From: Micromonospora_G sp044901685
GTDB lineage: Bacteria; Actinomycetota; Actinomycetes; Mycobacteriales; Micromonosporaceae
Length of the DNA stretch: 64,000 bases
Assembly: GCF_044901685.1 (NCBI RefSeq)
Contig: NZ_JBJDPS010000004.1
Location: 186,001 to 250,000 of the forward strand
Direction of reading: 5' to 3'
Every line of letters starts with the position of its first letter. Positions within the stretch are counted from its first letter, which is position 1. This document shows positions 24,926 through 33,700 of this stretch, piece by piece. Both the position numbers and the translations under genes were made by a program. Below the pieces are notes generated by a model. It saw nothing but the letters and a program-made list of their open reading frames with translations, had not been told where the DNA came from and ran no database searches.

Positions 24926-27101
24926 CGCGCGGGGCGCCGTCGCCGGTCCGCGCGTCGATCCCGTCTCCCGGTGTGCCGTAACCGCCGGTCGTCGGCTGCG
25001 ACGGCCGGTCCGGGTCGGTCCCACCGTCCGGCGTGGGCTCGGCCGGGTCGTCGCCGCCCGGGAACCAGTCGGTACGCGCGGGTCCCGGACCAGCCGGTTC
25101 CGGCTCGCCGAACTCCCCGCCGCCCGCTGTACGGTCGCCACCGGCCCGCCGGTCGTCCGGTCCCGGCTCTCCGTCGTCGGACGCCTGCCCGTCCCGCCCG
25201 GCGGCCGTCAAGTCGTCCCGCCCGGGAGCCGTCGGGTTGCTCCAGCCGGTGGTGGCCGGGTCGTCCCAGCCGGTGCTGGCCGGGGACGGGGGTTCGCCGG
25301 CCGAGCCGGCCAGGGACGGGTGTTCCCTGACCGAGCCGGCCAGGGTCAGCGCCGTACGCAGCAGTGGCAGGGTGGCCAGCGCGGTCGCTCCCTCGCCCAG
25401 GTCCATCCGCAGGTCGAGCAGGGGGGTCAGACCGAGCACGTCGGCCGCGAGCCGGACCGCCGGGTGGTTGCCGTGGTCGGGCAGCAGGCACCAGTGCCGG
25501 GACTGGCCGGCGAGGTCCCGGGTGACCAGGCCGGCGGCCACCCCGACCGGGCCGTCGAGCAGCACCGGCGTACGCCGGGCGGTGGCGCCGAGCAGGATGC
25601 CGGCGGCGATGGCGATGTCGCCGCCACCGAGTTCGGCCAGGATGTCCTTGGGGCCACGCGGGCTGCGCCGGGTGCGGTGCAGCGCGTCGCGTACCGCCCC
25701 GCAGCGGATCATCCAGGCCGCGTCGTCCACCTGGCCGCCGGGGCCGATCACCCGACCCAGCACGGCGGCGGCCTCGGCTCCCGCGGTGGCGGCCAGCACC
25801 GCCGCGGTCGCGGCCTCGGTGCCGGCGCCACAGGCGGCCAGCACGATCACCTCCACCCCGGCGTCAACCGCCTCCTCGGCCAGCCGCCAGCCGTAGCGCA
25901 GGGCCGACTCGACGGCTTCCGGGGTCAACGCGGGTCCGTGTTCGATCGGCGCGGCGGTCGGCGCGTCCACCACCTGCAGGCTCGCGCCGACCTCGGCGGC
26001 GAGCCGGGCGAGCGGGCCCTCACCGGCCCGCGCCTGGTCGGCCCGACGGCCGGACTCGCTGGGCACGCTGCCGGCCGACGCGCCGCCGTCGTGGTCACCG
26101 TGGAGCAGGAGTACGCGTACCGCCCGCCACGGGCGCGGGGTCGCCGTGCCCTGGGTGCCGGCGGCGAAACCGATCACCCGTTCGAGGTTGCCGAGCCCGG
26201 CACCGGGCAGGTCGAGCGTGGCGAGCCGGTCGATCGCCTGCGGTCCGGCGTACTCGTCCGGCATCGGCAGGTCCATCCCGGTCTGGATGACCAGGCCGGT
26301 GGCGACCATCGGCAGCATCATGGTCGGCGCGGTCCACGGCGAACCGTCGACCGGTGGCTCCGGCTCCGGGTCCGGCAGGTGCGGCGTGAGCACGGCCGGC
26401 GAGGCGGTCGGCGCCGGTTGGGACAGCGCCGCGTCGGCGGCGGGCCGGGCCGGGCCGGACTGGTTCGGCACCAGCCGGCCTGGCGTGGCGACCTGGCCCT
26501 CTGCGGCGGCTTGATTCGATCCGTTGGCGGCGGACCGGGCGGGTGGGGCCGGCTTGAGCCAGGCCGGTTGCCCGGCCACCACCAGCACAACCGCGTCGCA
26601 GACCTCGGCGACCGCGCGGTTGGTGGTGCCGAGCGCGTCGGTGAAGACCCGCCCGAGCGTGGTCGTCGGCACCAGGGAGAGCCCCACCTCGGGACTGACC
26701 AGCACCACCCGGGCGGCGCAGTCGCGGATCGCGGCGGCCAGCTCGGCGATGGTCGCCTGGTCGTCGGCCGGCTGGTGGACCGGGTCGAGCAGCACGGTCA
26801 CCCAGCCGCCGAGGTCGTCGACGAGCAACGTCTCGTCCGGACCGGCCCCGGCGATCAACTCGGCCAGCCGGGACGGGTCGGCGGCGGTCTCCTCGGTGGT
26901 CCAGCCCTGGGGCCGGCGCCGCTGGTGCGCCTCGATCCGGGCGGCCCATTCCGGATCGTCGGGTTCGTCCGCTTCCGGGCGCCGCGCTGTCGCGACATAA
27001 CGGACAGCGGCTGCCTCGCCAACGAGCGACTCGGCGAACTCGGATTTGCCGGACCGGATCCCGCCGAGTACGAGAACCGTGCTCCACCCGTCAACGGACA
27101 T
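24918..27101 (-). CDS. cobU-cobT: Fused CobU-like kinase/guanylyltransferase and CobT phosphoribosyltransferase
   Basis: A 727-residue fusion. Residues 1-190 are CobU: P-loop GGIRSGKSEFAE, RYVATARRPEADEPD, and a late PTTTLGRVFTDALGTTNRAVA. CobU phosphorylates and guanylylates adenosylcobinamide. A Pro/Ala linker covers about 190-275. Residues 280-590 are CobT, which makes alpha-ribazole phosphate from nicotinate mononucleotide and dimethylbenzimidazole; the catalytic Glu is in MDLGEGATALA. The last 130 residues are Gly/Asp/Pro-rich and look disordered. ATG 27101 is the start. The order cobUT-cobS gives all three nucleotide-loop enzymes in one unit. The fused form may channel substrates. Confidence 0.88.
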   Translation of the reverse strand: MSVDGWSTVLVLGGIRSGKSEFAESLVGEAAAVRYVATARRPEADEPDDPEWAARIEAHQRRRPQGWTTEETAADPSRLAELIAGAGPDETLLVDDLGGWVTVLLDPVHQPADDQATIAELAAAIRDCAARVVLVSPEVGLSLVPTTTLGRVFTDALGTTNRAVAEVCDAVVLVVAGQPAWLKPAPPARSAANGSNQAAAEGQVATPGRLVPNQSGPARPAADAALSQPAPTASPAVLTPHLPDPEPEPPVDGSPWTAPTMMLPMVATGLVIQTGMDLPMPDEYAGPQAIDRLATLDLPGAGLGNLERVIGFAAGTQGTATPRPWRAVRVLLLHGDHDGGASAGSVPSESGRRADQARAGEGPLARLAAEVGASLQVVDAPTAAPIEHGPALTPEAVESALRYGWRLAEEAVDAGVEVIVLAACGAGTEAATAAVLAATAGAEAAAVLGRVIGPGGQVDDAAWMIRCGAVRDALHRTRRSPRGPKDILAELGGGDIAIAAGILLGATARRTPVLLDGPVGVAAGLVTRDLAGQSRHWCLLPDHGNHPAVRLAADVLGLTPLLDLRMDLGEGATALATLPLLRTALTLAGSVREHPSLAGSAGEPPSPASTGWDDPATTGWSNPTAPGRDDLTAAGRDGQASDDGEPGPDDRRAGGDRTAGGGEFGEPEPAGPGPARTDWFPGGDDPAEPTPDGGTDPDRPSQPTTGGYGTPGDGIDARTGDGAPRGA

Positions 27102-27409
27102 GCCCGTACCTTAGAGCGCCCGGTCGGGGACGCACCTGAGAGGTCGGCCACCGACCGGGATTACCCGACCTCGACCGTGAGCTGTGCTGTTTTGTACTAC
27201 TTCGCAGCGTGCCACCTCACGCCTCCCACCCCCCCGGAACATCTCCTCCGCAACGTCGAGACGGCGTGCCTTCCAGGACCGACGACCTGGCGTGCCCCAG
27301 GGGCCGGGGGCGGCGTGCCCCACGACGGGATCAAGCTTGACCGCCCAGAGTGGGGCACGCCGCCCCCGACCCCACCCCCGCAGCCAAGACCAGCGTGATC
27401 AAACGTCAA
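27102..27409. other. Gene-free stretch with a 24-bp inverted repeat
   Basis: Between the dehydratase and cobU. Arms 27300-27323 and 27350-27373 are complementary at 23 of 24 bases, in GGCGGCGTGCCCCAC / GTGGGGCACGCCGCC form, with a 26-base loop holding AAGCTT. The fold is a likely terminator for the upstream gene. I saw no cobalamin riboswitch (no GCCACTG-type B12 box). Confidence 0.6.
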
Positions 27410-28381
27410 TCACCCGAGCCCGGCCAGGCTGGCCGGCGCCACGTTGCCGCCGGAGAGGACGAACACCACCGTCCCGCCCGGCCGGGTCCGCACCAGGCCC
27501 TGACGCAGCGCCGCGAGCCCGACCGCCGCCGCCGGCTCGACCAGGAGCTTCGTGCTGTCCAGCAACTCCCACCAGGCCGGTGCGATGGCCTCCTCCGCCA
27601 CCTCCACCACCTCGTCGACCAGGTCCCGTACGTGAGCCAGGGTGTGCACACCCGCGAAGGGCGCGGTCAGCCCGTCGGCGAGCGACACCGGACGGTTCGG
27701 CAGCGTGGCCGGCTCGCCGACCCGCAGGGCGTACGCCACCGCGTTCGCGCCCGTCGGCTGCACGCCGACCACCCGGGCCGACGGCAGCGCCTGCCGGACC
27801 GCCGCCGCCACCCCGCTGATCAGCCCGCCGCCACCCACCGGCACCAGCACCAGGTCCACCTCCGCCGGGTCGACCCCCGGTCCCGCGAGCTGCTCCGCCA
27901 GTTCAGCCCCGACGGTGGCCTGGCCGGCGATCACGTCTGGGTCGTCGAACGGGTGCAGGATCGGGTAGCCCCGCTCCTGCGCCACCGTCCGGCAGGTGCC
28001 GAGCAGGTCGTCGGTGAAGATGACCTCGCCGCCGTAGCGGCGTACCGCCTCCACCTTTGTCACCACGGCCCGGGGTGGCATGCAGACCACGACCGGGAGT
28101 CCCAGCGACCGCCCGCCGAAGGCGGTGGCCGCCGCGTGGTTGCCGGCCGAGAACGTCGCCACCCCGGTCGGCAGCTCGCCCCGGGCCTGTCGGGCGAGCA
28201 GCGCGTTGAGTACGCCCCGGACCTTGAAACTCCCGGTGTGCTGCAGATTCTCGGCCTTCAACAGGACCTGTACCCCGAGGCTGTCGCCGAGCCGGGCCGA
28301 CCCGAGCAGCGGGGTGCGTACGACCCGGCCGGCCAGGCGGTCGATCGCCGCGGTGATGTCGGAGCCGCTCACCAATCGCAT
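27410..28381 (-). CDS. PLP-dependent threonine/serine dehydratase-like enzyme
   Basis: A fold-type II PLP enzyme of 323 residues, matching short threonine ammonia-lyase or serine racemase-type proteins with no C-terminal ACT domain. The PLP lysine is in GSFKVRG, the substrate loop is FSAGNHAAATAF, and the phosphate-binding glycine loop is VPVGGGGLISG. Possible reactions are threonine to 2-oxobutyrate or serine to pyruvate; the substrate cannot be fixed from sequence. ATG 28381 is the start. It is divergent from the small gene at 28487. Confidence 0.87.
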   Translation of the reverse strand: MRLVSGSDITAAIDRLAGRVVRTPLLGSARLGDSLGVQVLLKAENLQHTGSFKVRGVLNALLARQARGELPTGVATFSAGNHAAATAFGGRSLGLPVVVCMPPRAVVTKVEAVRRYGGEVIFTDDLLGTCRTVAQERGYPILHPFDDPDVIAGQATVGAELAEQLAGPGVDPAEVDLVLVPVGGGGLISGVAAAVRQALPSARVVGVQPTGANAVAYALRVGEPATLPNRPVSLADGLTAPFAGVHTLAHVRDLVDEVVEVAEEAIAPAWWELLDSTKLLVEPAAAVGLAALRQGLVRTRPGGTVVFVLSGGNVAPASLAGLG

Positions 28382-28486
28382 CCCGGCACCCTACGTCCGC
28401 CCGCGCGGCCGCTGGCGATCGACGCCGGGTCCCGGACGGCTAGGCTTGCGGGGTCCGTCGGGGACATCGGTGAGGGGAGACACGAT

Positions 28487-28687
28487 ATGCCGTGGAGCTG
28501 GCGGTACGAGGGCCCGGACGGCCAGGCGGTGAGCGGGCCGGACGAGACGTTCGGCAGCCAGGCCGACGCCGAGTCCTGGATCGGCCAGACCTGGCGTGAG
28601 TTGTCGGCGGCCGGGGTCGCCACCGTGATCCTGATGGAGGACGACCGGACGGAGTACCGGATGAGCCTGCAACCGGTAACCGAGTGA
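28487..28687 (+). CDS. Small conserved protein translated ahead of a site-2 protease
   Basis: A 66-residue protein (MPWSWRYEGPDGQAV, ending SLQPVTE) with an acidic, globular composition and no known motif. ATG 28487 has GAGGGGAGA upstream. Its stop (28685-28687) overlaps the GTG start of the site-2 protease by four bases, so the two are probably translationally coupled. A partner or regulator role is only inferred. Confidence 0.7.
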   Translation: MPWSWRYEGPDGQAVSGPDETFGSQADAESWIGQTWRELSAAGVATVILMEDDRTEYRMSLQPVTE

Positions 28688-29490
28688 GCCTGATGGGCTA
28701 CGAACAGCCGGGACGGGACCGGCTCGTCCTCGGCGTACCGAGGGAGGCGTTCCGGCCCAGCCCCATCTTCCTGGCCCTGGTCGCCCTCTTCGTGGCGAGC
28801 GGCGTGATGGCCTGGAACGGGTTCGGCAACGTCCGGTTCGACGTCTTCCTCTTTGTCGTCTCGGGTTGGCTGGTCTCCCTCTGCCTGCACGAGTACGCGC
28901 ACGCGATCGTGGCCTTCCGGGCCGGCGACCGGGGGGTGGCCCACCGGGGTTACCTGACCCTGAACCCGTTGAAGTACACCAACCCGCTGCTGTCGATCAT
29001 CCTGCCGGTGGCGATCGTGCTGCTCGGCGGTGTCGGCCTGCCCGGCGGCGCGGTCTGGGTCGACCACCACCGGATCCCCGGCCGGCTCCGGCACACCCTG
29101 GTCAGCCTCGCCGGCCCGGCGACAAACGTGCTCTTCGCCCTGGCGCTGGTGCTGCCGTTCGCGTTCGACCCGGACGTGGCCGCGCACCCGGAGTTCTGGT
29201 CCGGCGTCGCGCTGCTCGGCTTCCTGCAACTCACCGCGAGCGTGCTGAACCTGCTGCCGGTTCCCGGGCTCGACGGCGGCAACATGCTCTACCCGTGGCT
29301 GTCGCCGCAGTGGCGGCGCGGCTACGACCTGATGGCCCCGTACGGGTTCCTGCTGCTGTTCGCCCTGCTCTGGAATCCGCGGATCAGTGGCTGGTTCTTC
29401 ACCGTCGTCTTCACCGTCGGAGACTGGATCGGCCTGCCCGCCAATCTCTACGCCCTCGGCTACGACCTGATCCGCTTCTGGCAGGGCTGA
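28684..29490 (+). CDS. Site-2 protease family membrane metalloprotease (M50)
   Basis: A 268-residue protein with about five or six membrane segments. The zinc motif HEYAH is near residue 70 (CLHEYAHAIVAF), and the third ligand is Asp in LNLLPVPGLDGGNML. This is the small M50B type without a PDZ domain, often of unknown substrate. The GTG at 28684 overlaps the small gene; ATG 28693 is an alternative. The palindrome copy 3 follows its stop. Confidence 0.85.
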   Translation: MSLMGYEQPGRDRLVLGVPREAFRPSPIFLALVALFVASGVMAWNGFGNVRFDVFLFVVSGWLVSLCLHEYAHAIVAFRAGDRGVAHRGYLTLNPLKYTNPLLSIILPVAIVLLGGVGLPGGAVWVDHHRIPGRLRHTLVSLAGPATNVLFALALVLPFAFDPDVAAHPEFWSGVALLGFLQLTASVLNLLPVPGLDGGNMLYPWLSPQWRRGYDLMAPYGFLLLFALLWNPRISGWFFTVVFTVGDWIGLPANLYALGYDLIRFWQG

Positions 29491-29492
29491 GA

Positions 29493-29547
29493 GGTAAGGA
29501 AGGGCCCCTTGTTAACGCTATGCGTTAACAAGGGGCCCTTCCTTACC
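29493..29547. repeat. Dispersed palindrome, copy 3 (26-bp arms, TAT loop)
   Basis: Arms 29493-29518 and 29522-29547 are exact complements. The loop is TAT, the flipped form of ATA, so the element is inserted in the opposite orientation to copies 1 and 2. It lies between convergent site-2 protease and aldo/keto reductase genes. Confidence 0.9.
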
Positions 29548-29558
29548 CGGCGGCGGTG

Positions 29559-30554
29559 TTACGGGCGGGCCGGGCTCTTGGTCCTGGCCGGGTCCCGCTC
29601 GGTGATCGGCGCGACGATCTCGTCGATCGCCTTGAGCAGGTCGGCGTCGAGTCTGACGCCGGCCGCCTTGACGTTGTCCGCGACCTGCTCCGGCCGGGTG
29701 GCGCCGACGATCGCCGACGACACGTTCGGGTTCTGCAACACCCAGGCGACCGCGAGCTGCGCCATGCTCAGCCCGGCCTGCTCGGCGAGGGGCTTGAGCC
29801 GCTGCACGGTGGTCAGCACCCCGTCGGTCATGAACCGGGCGATGGTGGAGGCCCCGCTCTTCTCGTCCGTGGCCCGGGAGCCGGCCGGCGGCGGCTGGCC
29901 GGGCAGGTACTTGCCGGAGAGGACACCCTGGGCCATCGGCGAGAAGACGATCTGACCGATGCCGAGTTCCTCGCTCGTTGGCACCACCTCGGCCTCGATC
30001 ACCCTCCACAGCATCGAGTACTGCGGCTGGTTCGAGACCAGGTGGATCTTGAGCTGCCGGGCCAGCTCGTACGCCTCGCGGATCTCCTCGGCCCGCCACT
30101 CGGAGACGCCGATGTAGAGCGCCTTGCCCGAGTGCACGACGTCGGCGAAGGCCTCCATCGTCTCCTCGAGCGGAGTGGTGTAGTCGTAGCGGTGGGCCTG
30201 GTAGAGGTCGACGTAGTCGGTCTGCAGGCGGCGCAGCGAGCCGTTGATCGACTCCATGATGTGCTTGCGGGACAGACCCCGGTCGTTCGGTCCGGGGCCG
30301 GTCGGCCAGTAGACCTTGGTGAGGATCTCGATTCCCTCGCGGCGCTGGCCCTGGAGGGCCCGGCCGAGCACCGACTCGGCCCTGGTGCCGGCGTAGACGT
30401 CGGCGGTGTCGAACGTGGTGATGCCGTGTTCCAGGGCGGCTTGGACGCAGGCCAGCGCCGCGTCCTCCTCGATCTGGGAGCCGTGGGTGATCCAGTTGCC
30501 GTACGAGATCTCGCTGACCCGGAGACCCGAACGGCCGAGGTGTCGGAAGTCCAT
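29559..30554 (-). CDS. Aldo/keto reductase (voltage-gated potassium channel beta-subunit-like)
   Basis: A TIM-barrel NADPH-dependent reductase of 331 residues. The catalytic tetrad is visible as Asp and Tyr in TFDTADVYAG, Lys in ILTKVYWP and His/Arg in YQAHRYDYTTP. The NADPH-binding C-terminal motif ends SSAIVGATRPEQVADN. It is close to the KvBeta/YghZ group, whose substrates are aldehydes. ATG 30554 is the start. Confidence 0.92.
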   Translation of the reverse strand: MDFRHLGRSGLRVSEISYGNWITHGSQIEEDAALACVQAALEHGITTFDTADVYAGTRAESVLGRALQGQRREGIEILTKVYWPTGPGPNDRGLSRKHIMESINGSLRRLQTDYVDLYQAHRYDYTTPLEETMEAFADVVHSGKALYIGVSEWRAEEIREAYELARQLKIHLVSNQPQYSMLWRVIEAEVVPTSEELGIGQIVFSPMAQGVLSGKYLPGQPPPAGSRATDEKSGASTIARFMTDGVLTTVQRLKPLAEQAGLSMAQLAVAWVLQNPNVSSAIVGATRPEQVADNVKAAGVRLDADLLKAIDEIVAPITERDPARTKSPARP

Positions 30555-30616
30555 GCCCAGACCTTAACGGTTGCCGATGTCCGTTCAATGATCGACTTGG
30601 TTTGCCGGAATCTACC

Positions 30617-30712
30617 GATCTGAGTACCGGCTCGGTCCGCCGGAACCCTCCAGATCAGAGCATCGGCTCGGTCTGCGGGGACGTCCCGATCACAGCACCG
30701 GCTTGGTGTCGG
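30617..30712. repeat. About 35-bp degenerate tandem repeats over the stop of the WG-repeat gene
   Basis: Three imperfect units at about 30617, 30653 and 30688 read GATCxxAG-x-ACCGGCTCGGT. The last includes the true stop TCA (30690-30692); the second carries a matching TCA. The pattern is like those at 8331, 9462 and 14836. Confidence 0.7.
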
Positions 30713-33700
30713 CCAGCAGCCGGTCGATCTCGTCCATCACGTCGTTGCGGCTCGCGTGGACCGGATCCACCAGCAGTTCGCCGCGCCGGTCGAGCGCTCC
30801 CCACTGTCCGTCCGGTGTGGCGATCAGGAACGCCACCGGGTGGATCACCATCGCGGGGTACGTCGGCGACACGATCATCCGTCCGCTCCGGTCGACCACG
30901 CCCTTCCGGCCGCCCAGGTCCACGATGGCGAGCCCCTCGTCGGTGAAACCCTCGACGTAGCGCCCGTCGGTCAGGGCGGTGACAAACGCGGCGTACCGGG
31001 TCGGCAGCACCACCCGACCGGTCTTGTCGACCGCACCCCAGCCACCACGTCGGACCGCCGCCACACCGCGCCGGAACGGCCGTACGTCGTCGCAGCCCTG
31101 CCCGATCACCACCCGGTTGGTCCGGTCGATCGCGATCCAGCCCCCGGTGCCGTCCCGGGACACCCAGGCCAGCCCGTCGGCGAAGGAACCGACGCCGAGG
31201 TAACCCGCGTCCGACCCGATCAGCAGCTCACCGGACTCGTCGATCAGCTCCCAGGTGCGGGCCTCGGGCCGGCGTACCCAGGCCACCCCGCCGTGGAACG
31301 GCTGGGCGTCGGCGTAGCTCGGTGCCACCGCCGGCTCGCCGTCCGGTGTGGTGTAACCCCACCGCTGCATCTTCTCGCTGAACGTCGGCACCGGCGGCTG
31401 GTGCACCTGGAGGATCACGTCCCGGTCCCGGGGGTACGGCCCCCAGCCCTGCTGGGCCACCTTGCTGAACACCGCGTCGAGGGCGAGTTCGGTCCGGGCG
31501 ATCAGGTCCGGGTCCTCGACCTTGCGCAGCTCCAGCGCCTTCTCGAAGTGGTTGCACGCCTCGATGTAACGGCCCTGGTCGTAGCAGGACCGCCCGGCGT
31601 GCTCGTGCATCGTCGCCCGCAGCCGGTCCGGCAACTCCGAGGAGTTCGCCTCCTCGAACAGCCGGTCGGCCTCGGCGAAGTCCCCGCGCCACTGGAGCAC
31701 GTGCGCCAGCCGTGCCTGGGCGATGGCGATCCGCCGCAACTGGCCGGTCGCCTCCGCGTGCCCCAGGGCGAGCTTGCCGTCGGCGAGCGCCTTGCCCAGG
31801 TCGCCGAGAATCCGGGAGACCACCGCGCGGAGGCTGAGCAGCCGGGCCCGGGTCGGGTCGTCCTGCGCCGGTTCGAGCTTCTCGGTCAACCGGTCCCGGA
31901 TCGCCCGCAACTCGTCCGGGTCCTCGACCAACTCACGCAGCGTCTCGTGGTGAAAGCGCCAACGGTACGACGAGAGCACCTGCTCCGGGTCCACGACCGG
32001 TGCCTCGGCCGCCTCCTCCGTCGAGGAGTCCTCCGCCTCGGCCGGCTCGTCCGGCGTGATGATCGGGGTGAGCATGGTCGGCGCGCGCAGTGCGGTGGCG
32101 GCACCGGCGGCCGGACCCTCCGGTGCTGGCAGCACGGTGTCCGGGCTTGCCTCGGCCACCGGCGAGCCCGGTGCGGAGGTGGCGAGCGGCGGCCCCGACA
32201 CCGGCACCGGGTCCTCCGGCATCGGACCGTCGTCCGGGTCCTCACCGCCGCCGGTCGGGTGTTCCGCCGGGGCGGTCTGGGAGGCGGGTGCGACCGGCGA
32301 CGGGTGCTCGTCGGGAGCGGGCGTGCCGTTGTCGTCCGGGGTGGATTCGGTGGTGGCCGGTCCGCTGCCGACCGGTCCGGTGGCGGGCAGCTCGGTGTCG
32401 GCCGGTCCGGTGTGGGCTGGTCCGGTCTCGGTTGGTCCTACGGGGTCCGGCGGGGTGGGTCCGGTGGGGGCGACGTCAGACGTGCCGGCTCCCGTCCAGG
32501 GGGCCTCCGTCGCCGGCAGGTCGCCGATCGTGGTGGTCGGACCACCGGCGCCCGCTGCCGTCGGCCCGGTCTCCGTCGCACCGGGGTTTGCCGCATCGGC
32601 CTTCGCTGTACCGAAGTTCGTCGCGCCGGGGGCTGTCGCGTCGGCCTCCGCCGCACGCGGGTCCGCCGGCTGCCGTACCTCGTCAGCGGGTCGTGCCGGT
32701 CCGCCGGAGGTGGACGCTTCGCCGGGTCGGCCGCTTCCCGCCGCCGGCTCGACGGCGGTGGTGTCGAAGGGCTCGACCGCGATGCTGCCGGCCGGCTCGA
32801 TCGTGATCCCGGCGTCCGGTCCGGACTGGTGTCCCAGATCGCCGCCGGGCGTGGCGCTCGCGGAGGGTTCGGACGTGCCGCCGTCGTACCACTCCGCAGT
32901 CGTGCCGGGCGTGGCGCTTGCGGATGGTTCGGTCGTGCCGTCGTCGTACCGCTCCTCGGCCGTCGGGTCCCGGTTCGCGTCCAGGTCCGTGGGGCCGCCC
33001 GAGTGGCCGTCCACCGAGGACGGCTCCGTGGTCGTGGCGACGGCCGGGGCGGGCGACTGCGGGGCGGGCTCGGGCTGCTCGAAGGAGTCGGGCGGGGCCG
33101 CCGGTGGCGGCGTCGGCTCGACCGGCGTACGCGTGTCCGCCGGTTCCGCCGGAGCGGGAGTGGAGGGGCCGGCGGAGGCTACGGACGTGGCCGGGGAGGG
33201 TGGCGGTTGGGGCGCGGGCAGGAACTCCAGGCGTAGTCCGGCCGCCGGTGGCACGGCGACCGGCGTACGCGGTTGCTCGTCGTCGGCCGGGCGCGTCGGT
33301 GGCGCCTGCGGGGCTGGTGGCTCCGGCTCGGTCTTCGGCGCGAGCCAGGCGGACACGGGTGCACCGGTCGGTGTCGGGTCACCGTCCCGCTCGGCCGGAC
33401 GCTGGCTCGGCACCGCCGGCTCGACCGGAGGTTCGGCGGCCGGCTGCTTGCGCCGCTCGCGCGGTGGTGTGAAGAGGTCGGCACCGCTGAGCAGTGGCTC
33501 GTTCGGGACCGGCGGTCCGGACACCGGGTCGGCCGACCGGTCCCGGTACGTCGACGGGACCTCGGGCATCGGCCAACCCGCCTCGGGGCGCGGTTCCGTG
33601 CCGCGCCCCTGATCCGCCGGCCGGTCGGGGCGAACGGGCGCGGTGGGGTGCTGACCCGGGACGGGTCCGCGCTCGGGGAGTGGGGGCCGGGGGCCGGGGT

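Noticed and set aside
27102..27409. Possible cobalamin riboswitch upstream of cobU-cobT
   Set aside because: No B12-box-like sequence; only a terminator-like inverted repeat is present.
30756..33236. Long plus-strand frames opposite the WG-repeat gene
   Set aside because: Repetitive Arg/Gly-rich translations with no domain; explained by the coding repeats on the other strand.
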